A DNA stretch of 62,208 nt from Alphaproteobacteria bacterium (GTDB lineage: Bacteria > Pseudomonadota > Alphaproteobacteria > Rhodobacterales > Rhodobacteraceae): the NCBI GenBank assembly GCA_013151335.1, contig JAADIJ010000031.1, positions 1 to 62,208 on the forward strand, in the 5' to 3' direction. This document shows positions 34,549 through 44,817 of the stretch, piece by piece. Numbering within the stretch: the first letter of the stretch is position 1; each line of letters starts with the position of its first letter. The notes below the pieces were generated by a model. It was not told the DNA's origin. It searched no databases and was given only the letters and a program-made list of their open reading frames with translations. A program made the position numbers and the translations under genes.

Positions 34549-35163
34549 ATGCCCGATTTCAGCTTTGAAACCCTTGCCTACGCAAAAGGCGCAACCCGCG
34601 TGGCCGGAGTAGACGAGGTCGGTCGTGGCCCGCTGGCAGGCCCCGTGATGACGGCGGCGGTCATTTTGGACCCTGACAACATTCCCGAGGGCTTGCAGGA
34701 TTCCAAAAAGCTGACCGCCAAGCGCCGCGAAGGGCTGTTTGACCTCATTATGCAAAGCGCGACCGTGGCCATTGCCGAATGCTCGGTTGCCGAGATCGAC
34801 CAGATCAACATCCTCCAAGCCTCGTTGCTGGCGATGAAACGGGCGCTGGCCAAGCTTGATCCAGCACCTGATTTCGCCCTGATCGACGGCAATCGTCTGC
34901 CGCAAAACCTCGGCATCCCCGCGCAGGCGATCATCAAGGGCGACGACAAAAGCGCCAGCATCGCGGCCGCCTCGATCATCGCCAAAGTCACCCGCGACCG
35001 CCTGATGGCACGCCTCGCGCAAGAATTTCCGGGCTATGGATGGGAACGCAACGCCGGATATGGCACAAAACAACATCTGGAGGCGTTACTGAGCCTTGGT
35101 GTCACCCCACATCATAGAGTCTCGTTCAAACCTATCCACAATATCTTGTATCAAGATATTTAA
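34549..35163 (+). CDS. rnhB: ribonuclease HII
   Basis: 204 residues from the ATG at 34549. It has the RNase HII signature GVDEVGRGPLAGP with the first two acidic residues, then FALIDGN and KGDDKSASIAAASIIAKVTRD, and ends with the usual HHRVSFKPI. It removes ribonucleotides and RNA primers from RNA-DNA hybrids. It is followed by ccrM after 88 bases, as commonly seen in Rhodobacterales. Confidence 0.95.
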   Translation: MPDFSFETLAYAKGATRVAGVDEVGRGPLAGPVMTAAVILDPDNIPEGLQDSKKLTAKRREGLFDLIMQSATVAIAECSVAEIDQINILQASLLAMKRALAKLDPAPDFALIDGNRLPQNLGIPAQAIIKGDDKSASIAAASIIAKVTRDRLMARLAQEFPGYGWERNAGYGTKQHLEALLSLGVTPHHRVSFKPIHNILYQDI

Positions 35164-35172
35164 TAAGCCTTT

Positions 35173-35211
35173 GATTCAAAAAAGAAATTGACGGCGAATC
35201 ACCTTTGACTC
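35173..35211 (+). promoter_or_regulatory. cluster of three GANTC methylation sites in the ccrM leader
   Basis: GATTC at 35173-35177, GAATC at 35196-35200 and GACTC at 35207-35211 lie within 39 bases and 41-79 bases upstream of the ccrM start. GANTC is the CcrM target. In Caulobacter the ccrM promoter contains such sites and responds to methylation state. Autoregulation here is inferred. Confidence 0.6.
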
Positions 35212-35218
35212 ATCTTAG

Positions 35219-36367
<1,149 letters not shown>

Positions 36368-36388
36368 GGCGCAGTCCAATATCTAACA

Positions 36389-36509
36389 AAAATTCAGCTT
36401 CCGCCCGGGGAGGCGCGATGCAACAGTGGCGAAAATGGACATGGTTCAATGGTTTGTGCCGCCCCGACAGCCATTATGGTTCCGACAACGCCACCCCAAG
36501 GTCCAACGC
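36389..36509. repeat. interspersed 121-bp repeat, copy A
   Basis: Shares end blocks with copy B at 54848-54968: about 35 of 39 bases from 36398 (core GGGGAGGCGCGATGCAAC) and 16 of 16 at 36489-36504 (CGCCACCCCAAGGTCC). The spacing between blocks is identical (107 bases overall) although the middle diverges. It sits in the gap between convergent ccrM and the AlkB-like gene. The terminal inverted repeat seen in copy B is degenerate here. Confidence 0.65.
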
Positions 36510-36562
36510 GACCCTCTGCGCTTTTCGGTTAGGGAGGCAAAGCGCGAACTTTAGATGCCCCG

Positions 36563-37705
36563 TCAACTCGCCCCCGCAGGCATCGGATTACTGCCAGTTT
36601 TATAAGCCGCCCAATCCACAATCTCGGGGTAATACGCCGCGCGCCATTTGCGTACGCGCGGGTTCATCAGACGCCTCCACACCGGCGGCACCATGGCAAT
36701 CGCTGTCATCACCGGATAGCCGTGGCTCAGTTGCGGGGCCTGATCAGCACCGTAGTTTTGTAACAACGGATAGCGACGGTTTGGCTTAAAATGATGGTCC
36801 GAGTGTCGCTGCAAATTGATCAGCAACCAGTTTGACGCCTTGTGAGCGGAGTTCCACGAGTGATGCGGCATCACATGCTCATATTTACCGTCCCCGAGAT
36901 ACTTTCGCGTCAGGCCGTAATGCTCCACATAATTGACCAACTCCAACTGCCAGATGGCAACACCTGCCTGAAAGCCAAACAGCAACACGCCCTCCCAGCC
37001 GCCAATCGCGAAGGTAATCGCCAAAAACACCAGCTCCAAGGCCACATAGCAGTAAAACGGGTTAGAGCGGTGAAACACCCCCAGCCCTTTTCGCGCCAGC
37101 ATCGCCCTTTCTGCGCGCCATGACGACGCCAGAGACCTCGGCAAAACCTGCGCAAAAAACCGGTGGAACCCCTGATTATAGCGCGCCGTCGCCGGATCGC
37201 GCGGCGTGCCCACATAGCGGTGATGCACCAGCAAATGCTCGCTGCGAAAATGGCCGTAAAGCGTGATCGCCAGCAAACCATCGCCGAGCGCGCGCTCCAG
37301 CCGGTTTTTCTGGTGCATCAACTCATGACCGTAAACCATGCCCACCGTGCCAGAAGAAACCCCGACCCCGAACATGAACAAAACCTTCTCCCACCACACC
37401 AGCGAGCCGCTCTGGGTTGCGTACCAAATACTGCCAAACACGATCACGATCTGCACCGGCAGCCAGATTTGCGTGATCAGTTTATACCAAAACAACTGCT
37501 CGTCCGGGGTCTCTGGATCGGTATTTTCAAGGTTTAGCCCTTCGATCCGGTCAAGCAGCGAATAAAGCCCCCAAGTATAGATCGGCAGGATCAAAAAACC
37601 AATTCCGCCAATGGCAACCACAAGCGGGATCAGCGGCACGAATGTCAGAGACAACCAGAATGGCAGCGCATTCTTCAGCTTTGAAACTTCGCGGGCAGGG
37701 ATCAA
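36563..37705 (-). CDS. AlkB-type integral-membrane non-heme di-iron hydroxylase (alkane 1-monooxygenase-like)
   Basis: 380 residues with about six membrane spans and the AlkB histidine boxes: HELMHQ (about 128), HLLVHHRYVGT (about 160), NYVEHYGL (about 258) and LQRHSDHH (about 300). It probably hydroxylates terminal carbons of alkanes or fatty-acid-like chains. The start is TTG at 37705, supported by a consensus GGAGG six bases upstream; the nearby ATG is out of frame. No rubredoxin gene is adjacent. Confidence 0.88.
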   Translation of the reverse strand: MIPAREVSKLKNALPFWLSLTFVPLIPLVVAIGGIGFLILPIYTWGLYSLLDRIEGLNLENTDPETPDEQLFWYKLITQIWLPVQIVIVFGSIWYATQSGSLVWWEKVLFMFGVGVSSGTVGMVYGHELMHQKNRLERALGDGLLAITLYGHFRSEHLLVHHRYVGTPRDPATARYNQGFHRFFAQVLPRSLASSWRAERAMLARKGLGVFHRSNPFYCYVALELVFLAITFAIGGWEGVLLFGFQAGVAIWQLELVNYVEHYGLTRKYLGDGKYEHVMPHHSWNSAHKASNWLLINLQRHSDHHFKPNRRYPLLQNYGADQAPQLSHGYPVMTAIAMVPPVWRRLMNPRVRKWRAAYYPEIVDWAAYKTGSNPMPAGAS

Positions 37706-37771
37706 TTTGCGCCTCCAAATACCATTTTACCGATTTATAGCGCCGGAGCGCGAAACACTCAAATATTCAAT

Positions 37772-37826
37772 TTCAAGACGGGTTCAAGACGGGTTCAAGG
37801 CCGGCTCAAGGCCGGTTCAAGACAGG
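37772..37826. repeat. five copies of an 11-bp tandem repeat over the mutY stop codon
   Basis: Units at 37772, 37783, 37794, 37805 and 37816: TTCAAGACGGG twice, TTCAAGGCCGG, CTCAAGGCCGG and TTCAAGACAGG. The mutY stop codon (37795-37797) is inside the third unit, so the last residues of MutY are encoded by the repeat. Eleven is not a multiple of three, so copy-number change would alter the reading frame at the C-terminus. Confidence 0.9.
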
Positions 37827-38862
37827 CCAAATCGTGGACTTTTCGCATCACGGTCGGCAGATCTCCCGGCGAAAAAGCGCCCTTGTCCAGAAATTCGCCC
37901 AGCACCGGCAGCGCTTCAGGCCCGACCGAGGCAATCTTGACGGTCAGGCGCAAATGAAAATGGGTAAAGGTGTGGCGAACCTCGTCGCCCAAGACCTGCC
38001 AATCAGCTCCGAGCGGCGGGGCCTCCGTTGGCTCAGCACTCCAATCGCTGCCGGGCCAGCCGAGCATTCCGCCGAGCAGACCCTTATTTGGGCGACGCTC
38101 CAGCAGCAACGCGCCATCATTGCGCCTCACCACATAGGCCACCCCGAATCGCACAGGCTTGGGCGTTTTGGCGACCCGCCGTGGCAGCTCGGACGCGAGG
38201 TCTTGAGCATATGCGCGGCATTCCCCCATCAGCGGACAAAGCGCGCAAACCGGCCGCCGAGGGGTGCAGATCGTTGCCCCGATATCCATCAACCCTTGCG
38301 CATAATCGCCCGCTCGCCGGTTTGGCGTCAGCGCATCGGCAAGCTCTCGCAGACGCGGCTTTACCCCCGGTAACGGTTCGTTAACCGCAAACAGGCGCGC
38401 CATCACCCGCTCCACATTGCCGTCAACCACGGTCTCGGCTTGCCCAAACGCAATCGCGGCAATCGCGGCGCTGGTATAAGGTCCGATCCCCGGCAATGCC
38501 TGCAAATCCTGGCGCGTTTGCGGAAAAACTCCCCCGAAATCATGTGAAACCACACGCGCGCAAGCCAGCAAATTTCGCGCGCGCGCATAATACCCAAGAC
38601 CAGCCCACGCCGCCATAACCTCGCCATCCTCTGCGTGCGCCAAGGCATGAACATCAGGCCAACGACTTGTGAACAAACGAAAATACCGCCCTACAGCGGC
38701 CACGGTCGTTTGCTGCAACATCACCTCGGACAGCCAAACGTGATAGGGATCGGGGCGCTGGCCAGACTTGGAGCGCGCCGGAGGAACCCGCCACGGCAAA
38801 TCGCGCGCATGTTTGTCATACCACGCCAAAACCTGCGCACAGATCGTTGCTTGTGTCGTCAT
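37795..38862 (-). CDS. mutY: A/G-specific adenine DNA glycosylase
   Basis: 355 residues from the ATG at 38862. Helix-hairpin-helix LPGIGPYTSAAIAAIAFGQ with catalytic Asp in VVDGNVERVMARLF, then the iron-sulfur cluster CTPRRPVCALCPLMGEC, then a C-terminal NUDIX-like domain recognising 8-oxoguanine. It removes A opposite 8-oxoG. The gene ends inside an 11-bp tandem repeat. Confidence 0.95.
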   Translation of the reverse strand: MTTQATICAQVLAWYDKHARDLPWRVPPARSKSGQRPDPYHVWLSEVMLQQTTVAAVGRYFRLFTSRWPDVHALAHAEDGEVMAAWAGLGYYARARNLLACARVVSHDFGGVFPQTRQDLQALPGIGPYTSAAIAAIAFGQAETVVDGNVERVMARLFAVNEPLPGVKPRLRELADALTPNRRAGDYAQGLMDIGATICTPRRPVCALCPLMGECRAYAQDLASELPRRVAKTPKPVRFGVAYVVRRNDGALLLERRPNKGLLGGMLGWPGSDWSAEPTEAPPLGADWQVLGDEVRHTFTHFHLRLTVKIASVGPEALPVLGEFLDKGAFSPGDLPTVMRKVHDLACLEPALSRP

Positions 38863-38954
38863 GTCACGCAAACTTTAATGCCCTCATTCGGTAAACCCTA
38901 TGGTAACGAACCTTAACATCGCTAGAATAACCCAAAATCCCAGTTTGGACAGTC

Positions 38955-39500
38955 ATGAACCGCAGCAAAGCACAAACCACAAGGACTAAGGGCGCGAAAA
39001 AAGCGCCGCCTCGCCGCATGTCGCGTGGTTTTGTGCAAACCGGCGGTATTCTCAGCCAACGCATCCGCAAAGCCACCGAGAAGCGCGGCTTTGTCGAGAC
39101 CCGCCTCTTGACCCATTGGGCCGAAGTAGTCGGAGAGACCACCGCCGCAATCTGCCGCCCGATCAAGGTTCGCTATGGCCGCGAGGGCTTTGGCGCGACC
39201 CTGACTTTGCTGACCAACGGGGCCAACGCGCCGATGCTGCAAGCCAGCCTGCCACAAATCCGCGAGCGCGTGAACGCCAGCTACGGCTATGCCGCGATTT
39301 CACATATCCGCCTGACCCAAACCGCCGAAACCGGATTTGCAGAGATGCAGGCCGAGTTCAAGCCAGCACCCCGACCTGCTCCTGATCCGCAAAAATCCGC
39401 CGCCATGAGCGAGCGGGTGTCTGACGTTCAAAACTCCGACTTGCGCGCCGCTCTTGATGCGTTAGGGCAAAATATCCTAACCCGCAAATCCGCCAGTTAA
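38955..39500 (+). CDS. DUF721/DciA-family protein
   Basis: 181 residues with a basic N-terminus (SKAQTTRTKGAKKAPPRR) and the DUF721 core ETRLLTHWAEVVGETTAAICRPIKV. Related DciA proteins help load the replicative helicase. It diverges from mutY and precedes the DsbA-like gene by 18 bases, the order usual in Rhodobacterales. The C-terminal 60 residues are proline-rich and variable. Confidence 0.82.
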   Translation: MNRSKAQTTRTKGAKKAPPRRMSRGFVQTGGILSQRIRKATEKRGFVETRLLTHWAEVVGETTAAICRPIKVRYGREGFGATLTLLTNGANAPMLQASLPQIRERVNASYGYAAISHIRLTQTAETGFAEMQAEFKPAPRPAPDPQKSAAMSERVSDVQNSDLRAALDALGQNILTRKSAS

Positions 39501-39518
39501 TCGTAAAGGTTCCACTTC

Positions 39519-40277
39519 ATGTTACGCAAATCCACCCTCGCAATTGCCGCCTTAGCCATCCTCATCGGCGGTATTTTCCTGTGGCAACAACAAAACCAAC
39601 CGCCCGAGGTTGAGGCATCGGCAAAGGCCACGGTCGGACAAACTGCCGTGGTGAAAACGGCAGCGGTAAAAACTGCGGCGGCGCAAAAGCCTGCGACTGA
39701 ATCCCCCGCCAAGGTCAAGGACGTTCAGGCCACCAGCAAGCCGATTATCAACATTAAAGAGATGTCAGAGGGCAAGGCCGATGCGCCGGTCACCATTCTG
39801 GAATACGCCTCGTTCACCTGCCCCCATTGCGCGCGATTCCATGAGGATGTTTACGGGAAAATCGTCAAAAACTATATAGATACCGGCAAGGTTCGCTTTG
39901 TGATGCGCGACATCTATTTCGACCGTCTCGGCCTGTGGGCGGCATTGCTGGCGCGCTGTGACGAGGGCAAAAAGTTCTTCGGCATTTCCGACATTATTTA
40001 CAAAACCCAAAGCGAATGGACCAAGGGGCAAAGCAATCTCGAGATTGCCAATAACCTGAAAAAGATCGGGCGCGTTGCCGGGCTTGATAATGCGACCATA
40101 GATGCTTGTCTGCAAGATAGCACCAAGGCGCAGGCGCTGGTTGAGGAGTATCAGAAGAACTCGACCGCCGATGATGTACAAGGCACGCCAACGTTTTTCA
40201 TCAACGGCAAGAAATATCCAAACATGACCTATGCGGATTTTGCCAAGGCCATTGATGCAGCACTTGCTGCCAATTGA
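39519..40277 (+). CDS. DsbA-family thiol:disulfide oxidoreductase
   Basis: 252 residues: N-terminal membrane anchor or signal (STLAIAALAILIGGIFLW), a low-complexity Ala/Lys/Val linker (about 35-65), then a thioredoxin fold with active site FTCPHCARFH (CPHC) near residue 105 and cis-proline region GTPTFFING. It probably forms disulfides in the periplasm. Its stop overlaps the CoA-transferase ATG by one base. Confidence 0.9.
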   Translation: MLRKSTLAIAALAILIGGIFLWQQQNQPPEVEASAKATVGQTAVVKTAAVKTAAAQKPATESPAKVKDVQATSKPIINIKEMSEGKADAPVTILEYASFTCPHCARFHEDVYGKIVKNYIDTGKVRFVMRDIYFDRLGLWAALLARCDEGKKFFGISDIIYKTQSEWTKGQSNLEIANNLKKIGRVAGLDNATIDACLQDSTKAQALVEEYQKNSTADDVQGTPTFFINGKKYPNMTYADFAKAIDAALAAN

Positions 40278-41428
40278 TGGGAAACGCTCCGCTCAGCGGG
40301 ATCAAAGTTCTCGAGCTGGCGCGCATTCTGGCCGGTCCCTGGGCCGGTCAAACCCTGTCCGATCTCGGCGCTGACGTCATCAAGGTCGAGAGCCCGAACG
40401 GCGATGACACCCGCAATTGGGGTCCGCCGTTCGTAACCCGCGACGAGGATATTTCGGCCTCTTATTACCATAGCTGTAATCGCGGCAAACGCTCGATCAC
40501 GGTGGATTTTCGCACACCCGAAGGTCAGGAGATCATCCGCCAGCTTGTGGCGAACTCCGACATCCTGATCGAGAATTTCAAGGTCGGAGGCTTGGCGAAA
40601 TACGGGTTGGATTATGCGAGCTTGCACAAGATCAACCCGCGTCTGATCTATTGCTCGATCACCGGATTTGGCCAAACCGGCCCTTATAAAACCCGCGCCG
40701 GTTATGATTTTTTGATGCAGGGCATGAGCGGGATCATGTCCGTGACCGGCGAGCCCGGTGGCCAGCCGCAAAAGATGGGCGTGGCCGTCACCGACATCCT
40801 GACCGGGCTTTATTCGGTCATCGCGATCGAGGCGGCTCTGCTGCACCGCGCCAAAACCGGCAAGGGCCAGCATATCGACATGGCGCTGCTGGATGTGGCC
40901 ACCTCGACGATGGCCAATCAGGCGCTGAACTATCTGACCACGGGGACGCCTCCGGTGTCGATGGGCAACGCGCACCAGAACCTGACGCCCTATCAGGTGT
41001 TTGACTGCGCCGACGGTTATATCATCATCGCCACCGGAAATGACCCGCAATATCAACGGCTTTGCGAAGTTTTGGGCCTTAGCGACATGGCGCACAACCC
41101 CGATTATCTGACCAATGCCGACCGCATTAAAAACCGCGATATCATGACCACGCGTCTCAGTGCGCAAACCCGCCAGCGCACCAAAGCCGATCTCTTATCG
41201 GCCTGCGAGGATCAGGGTGTGCCTGCCGGACCGATCAACAATCTGGCCGAAGTTTTCGCCGATCCGCAGGTGGTCGCGCGCGAGATGCAGATGGAGCTTG
41301 ACGGCGTCCCCTCGGTCCGTTCGCCCTTCACGTTTTCAGGGGCCGAGATGGTTTATGAGCGTCCAGCGCCCAAGCTTGGCGAGCATACAAAGGAGATTTT
41401 GGCCGAGCTTAAGCCGTCTTCGGACTGA
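40277..41428 (+). CDS. class III CoA-transferase (CaiB/BaiF family)
   Basis: 383 residues from the ATG at 40277. Family features are LELARILAGPWAGQTLSDLGADVIKVE at the N-terminus and the probable catalytic Asp173 in VTDILTG. It moves CoA between carboxylic acids; the substrate cannot be told. Its 3' end overlaps the convergent lpxK gene by 20 bases. Confidence 0.9.
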   Translation: MGNAPLSGIKVLELARILAGPWAGQTLSDLGADVIKVESPNGDDTRNWGPPFVTRDEDISASYYHSCNRGKRSITVDFRTPEGQEIIRQLVANSDILIENFKVGGLAKYGLDYASLHKINPRLIYCSITGFGQTGPYKTRAGYDFLMQGMSGIMSVTGEPGGQPQKMGVAVTDILTGLYSVIAIEAALLHRAKTGKGQHIDMALLDVATSTMANQALNYLTTGTPPVSMGNAHQNLTPYQVFDCADGYIIIATGNDPQYQRLCEVLGLSDMAHNPDYLTNADRIKNRDIMTTRLSAQTRQRTKADLLSACEDQGVPAGPINNLAEVFADPQVVAREMQMELDGVPSVRSPFTFSGAEMVYERPAPKLGEHTKEILAELKPSSD

Positions 41429-42416
41429 CCCCCACCGCCGCCAGAGCCGCATCAATCGCGCTCCAGTCTTTGACACTCAGCCGCACGGGCACGGTCAAAA
41501 CCCGCAGCTTGAAGGCCTCCGGCAGACGGGTTGCGTCCTTTTCGGTGGTGACCATCTGCGCGCCTTTGAAAAACGAGTCCGCTTCAAGGCGGCGCATCAG
41601 CGGCAGGGTCAAAGGCTGGTGATCACTCAGCGCCTCGGTCTGGATAATATTCGCCCCCAGCGCGCGCACGGTGGCGAAAAACTTGGCGGGGCGACCTATT
41701 CCGGCGAAGGCCAGCACCTTCATCCCTTTCCACTCCATACCGGTCTCAAGCGGAGCCAGCTCGGCGCGCACAATCGGCGCGGCTGCAGAGGTCGGCCAGT
41801 TGGTCTGAAACCGCGCTTGCGCCTTGTCGCCGCCGATAACCAATATCACATCGGCGCGCTTCAAGCCCTCGGACGCAGGCTCGCGCAAAGGGCCTGCGGG
41901 AAACACCCGGCCATTGCCAAATCCGGCCACCGCATCGACCACCACAATTGAGATATCCTTGGCCAAAGTCGGGTTCTGAAACCCGTCATCAAGCAAGATC
42001 ACATCGGCCCCGGCAGCAATCGCGGCCTTGGCACCGGCATGGCGATCTCGCGCCACCCAAGTGGGGCAAAAAGCGGCTAGCAACAGCGGCTCGTCGCCGG
42101 TTTCAGCCGCTTTATGCTTGCGCTCGTTGACCTGAACCGGCCCCTGCAAGCTGCCGCCATAGCCTCGCGAAACCACATGCGGCTTCAGCCCCCAGTCGCG
42201 CAGCCGCTCAGCCAGCGCGATCACGGTCGGCGTTTTACCAGTGCCGCCAAGGTTGATATTGCCGACACAAATCACCGGAACGCCAAGCTTGTGCCACGGC
42301 CCATTTTTCATCCTATACGTCGTCAACATCCACCAAATCGCCGACAACGGCGACAAAACTACGGCGTATATACCGGCCCGTTTGGGAGGGTTTTGCCAAA
42401 ATGCTGGCTCAATCAT
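41409..42416 (-). CDS. lpxK: tetraacyldisaccharide 4'-kinase
   Basis: 335 residues from the ATG at 42416, which overlaps the waaA end by 8 bases. P-loop GNINLGGTGKTP (about 47) and the lipid-kinase segment LLDDGFQNPTLAKDISIVVVD. It phosphorylates the lipid A disaccharide at the inner membrane. It is coupled to waaA, the next step in Kdo-lipid A assembly. Confidence 0.95.
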   Translation of the reverse strand: MIEPAFWQNPPKRAGIYAVVLSPLSAIWWMLTTYRMKNGPWHKLGVPVICVGNINLGGTGKTPTVIALAERLRDWGLKPHVVSRGYGGSLQGPVQVNERKHKAAETGDEPLLLAAFCPTWVARDRHAGAKAAIAAGADVILLDDGFQNPTLAKDISIVVVDAVAGFGNGRVFPAGPLREPASEGLKRADVILVIGGDKAQARFQTNWPTSAAAPIVRAELAPLETGMEWKGMKVLAFAGIGRPAKFFATVRALGANIIQTEALSDHQPLTLPLMRRLEADSFFKGAQMVTTEKDATRLPEAFKLRVLTVPVRLSVKDWSAIDAALAAVGVSPKTA

Positions 42417-43710
42417 CCGCCATCCCCCGTTTTGCGGGCGGCAAATATCCGAGCAATAAATCAAGCGCGCGATCCGTAACTTCGGCCCCGCTCGAGCTGA
42501 CCTCCCACGCCGCGTGAGCCATCGATGCCGCCTTGTCCGGCGACAAAACCTGCCCGATCGCGCTGACCAATTCACCGACCGATTTCACCTCGACGGTCGC
42601 GCCAGCAGCGGCCAGACGCGCATAGATATCGGCCACTTTATGCACATATGGCCCGTGAATAATTGCCGAGCCAAGTGCCGCCGGCTCAAACGGGTTATGC
42701 CCGCCGACATCCACCAGCGAGCCGCCCAGAAACGACACCGGAGCGATCCGATACCACAGCCCCATCTCGCCCAGCGTGTCGGCCAGATAGATCTGGGTCG
42801 AGGCCTCGGGGATTTCGCCCTTGGACCTGACCGCGATCTTCCAGCCATCTTTTCGCAGCATCTTTTCAATCCCCGGCCCCCGATCAGGATGGCGCGGGGC
42901 GATGATTAACAACAAGCGCTGCGCCGCACGCGAGGCCTTTTTATGGGCAGCCGCGACCAACTCGTCCTCGCCCTCATGGGTGGAGGCCGCCAGCCAAACC
43001 GGACGACCGGCCAGATATTTGGCGAACCGAACCCGCTCGTCCTCTTGATGGGGCAGTGCGGCCGAGCCTTCTTTGAGCGTGCCGATCACCTCGGTCTTGG
43101 CGGTGGGCATCCCCAAACGCCGCAGATATTTCGCCGTCGCCTGATCCTGCGCCAAAATATAGTCAAACCGCCGCAACAGCGACTTGGCGATGCCGGGAAA
43201 CCAGCGCCATCGGGTATAGGTCGCGCGGGAAATGCGCGCGTTGATCAACACCATCGGCACACACTCGGCGGCGGTCTCGTGCATCAGGGCGGGCCACAGC
43301 TCGCTCTCGGTCCAGACCGCCAGATCAGGTCGCCAATGGGTGAGAAACTTGCGAATATAGCGCCGTGCATCGACGGGAACGAACTGGTGAGTTGAGTTGT
43401 CAGGCAGGCGTTGCGCGATCATTTTGGCCGAAGTGAGGGTGCCGGTAGTGATCAGAAAATGCAAATCCCCCCGCAGATCGCCAAGGCGCCGGATCAGCTC
43501 CAGTATCGACAGCGATTCGCCCACACTGGCGGCATGGAACCACACCAACGAGCCATCCGGTCGCTCGGTTTGTGCAATGCCCCTGCGCTCGTCAATCCGC
43601 GTAGGGTCTTCCTTGCCGATCTCCAACCGAGCCGCCAGTTGCTTTGCGGCAAACCCTTCGGCGCGCTCGGAAAACGCAAGATAGCAGGCAAGACCGAGCG
43701 AGTGACCCAT
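42409..43710 (-). CDS. waaA: 3-deoxy-D-manno-octulosonic acid (Kdo) transferase
   Basis: 433 residues. Glycosyltransferase family 30 features: VWFHAASVGE (about 52), WTESELWPALM, LINARIS and GGSLVDVGGHNPFEPAALG near residue 320. It adds Kdo to lipid IVA. It sits between DUF4170 and lpxK genes, all on the minus strand. Confidence 0.95.
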   Translation of the reverse strand: MGHSLGLACYLAFSERAEGFAAKQLAARLEIGKEDPTRIDERRGIAQTERPDGSLVWFHAASVGESLSILELIRRLGDLRGDLHFLITTGTLTSAKMIAQRLPDNSTHQFVPVDARRYIRKFLTHWRPDLAVWTESELWPALMHETAAECVPMVLINARISRATYTRWRWFPGIAKSLLRRFDYILAQDQATAKYLRRLGMPTAKTEVIGTLKEGSAALPHQEDERVRFAKYLAGRPVWLAASTHEGEDELVAAAHKKASRAAQRLLLIIAPRHPDRGPGIEKMLRKDGWKIAVRSKGEIPEASTQIYLADTLGEMGLWYRIAPVSFLGGSLVDVGGHNPFEPAALGSAIIHGPYVHKVADIYARLAAAGATVEVKSVGELVSAIGQVLSPDKAASMAHAAWEVSSSGAEVTDRALDLLLGYLPPAKRGMADD

Positions 43711-43719
43711 GAAGCTAAC

Positions 43720-43977
43720 CTAGCCCAGCTCTTCAGTCGGGCCAGCAGGCGCGGCCTCGTCGCGCAAGCGGTGCAAATGGGCGATGAAATAGCGCGCATG
43801 GGCATTATCAACCGTGCGATGAGCAGCGGCTTTCCACGCGTCATACGCACTCTCGTACGTGGGGAAAATCCCGACAATATCAATGTCGTTCACGTTCTTG
43901 AACGCCAACCTTGCGGGGTCGACGAGATCGCCGCCAAAGACAAGATGCAGGCGTGGGGCGGTCGGGCGTTTAGCCAT
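43720..43977 (-). CDS. DUF4170-family protein
   Basis: 85 residues from the ATG at 43977 (GGAGAATT-like site upstream). The stretch LHLVFGGDLVDPARLAFKN and FPTYESAYDAWKAAAHRTVDNAHARYFI matches this small alphaproteobacterial family, usually found beside waaA. Function unknown, perhaps envelope-linked by context. Confidence 0.85.
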   Translation of the reverse strand: MAKRPTAPRLHLVFGGDLVDPARLAFKNVNDIDIVGIFPTYESAYDAWKAAAHRTVDNAHARYFIAHLHRLRDEAAPAGPTEELG

Positions 43978-44040
43978 GAATAATTCTCCTGTTTGATTTG
44001 CGCAGGTCATACGGCAGATCGGTTGGCTTTGAAAGAGGGG

Positions 44041-44817
44041 TCAGGGATGCAAATGAGACATCAAGCCCGCATGAACATCGGGGCTGGCCGCCAAAACGCC
44101 GGGGCACTGCGGTGTTTTGGAGTTGAATTTAAGCGCGCGACCATGCCGATCCGTCACCGTGGCCCCGGCCTCGCGACACAGCAAATCGCCCGCCGCGATG
44201 TCCCATTCCCACGCATCGCGCAGGGTCAGCATCGCGTCAAACGCGCCTTCGGCCACCAGCGCCATGCGATACGCCAATGAGGAGCGGAAGTGTTTTTCAA
44301 CCGGCGGCACCCCTCCCGGCCACAGCTCGGCGCGAAGCTGGGGCGAGGCGGCAAGTACGGTCGCGCCATCAATTTCAACCCGACCGGATTGGGTAATCCG
44401 CGCATCATTGAGATACGCGCCACCGCCCGCGCGGGCCTGATACATCTGCTCGCGCATTGGAAGATAAACCACGGCCTGCGTCACCTCGCCGTTATGGGCA
44501 ATCGCCAGCGAATGGGCAAACGTGGTCTCGCCCGCCACGAACGCTCGAGTTCCGTCGATAGGGTCAACGATGAACACGCAGGCGTTGCTCAGGCGCGCAG
44601 AGCCGTCCTCGGTCTCCTCTGACAGCCAGCCATAATCAGGCCGCGCGGCCAGCAAAAAGCCCTTCAGCATCTTGTCTATCGCCAGATCGGCCTCGGTCAC
44701 CGGCCCTTGGCCTGCGCCTTTGTCCCACACCTGTTGCGAGGATTTGAAATACTGTCGAGCGATCTTGCCCGCCGCGACTGCCGCCTCTAGCAAAAGGGTC
44801 AGATCAGGCTCCGGCAC
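44041..44817 (-). CDS. cysQ: CysQ-like 3'(2'),5'-bisphosphate nucleotidase (inositol monophosphatase family)
   Basis: 258 residues from a GTG at 44817, which overlaps the pmbA end by 14 bases; the longer N-terminus upstream is the pmbA coding region read out of frame. Metal-site motifs LSEETEDGS, DPIDGTRAF and WEWDIAAGD are complete. It probably hydrolyses PAP from sulfate assimilation; inositol phosphate is the alternative substrate. Confidence 0.88.
   Translation of the reverse strand: MPEPDLTLLLEAAVAAGKIARQYFKSSQQVWDKGAGQGPVTEADLAIDKMLKGFLLAARPDYGWLSEETEDGSARLSNACVFIVDPIDGTRAFVAGETTFAHSLAIAHNGEVTQAVVYLPMREQMYQARAGGGAYLNDARITQSGRVEIDGATVLAASPQLRAELWPGGVPPVEKHFRSSLAYRMALVAEGAFDAMLTLRDAWEWDIAAGDLLCREAGATVTDRHGRALKFNSKTPQCPGVLAASPDVHAGLMSHLHP

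Noticed and set aside
36418-36789. Plus-strand frame of 123 codons after ccrM
   Set aside because: It spans repeat copy A and the 3' end of the AlkB-like gene on the other strand; no ribosome site or family signal.
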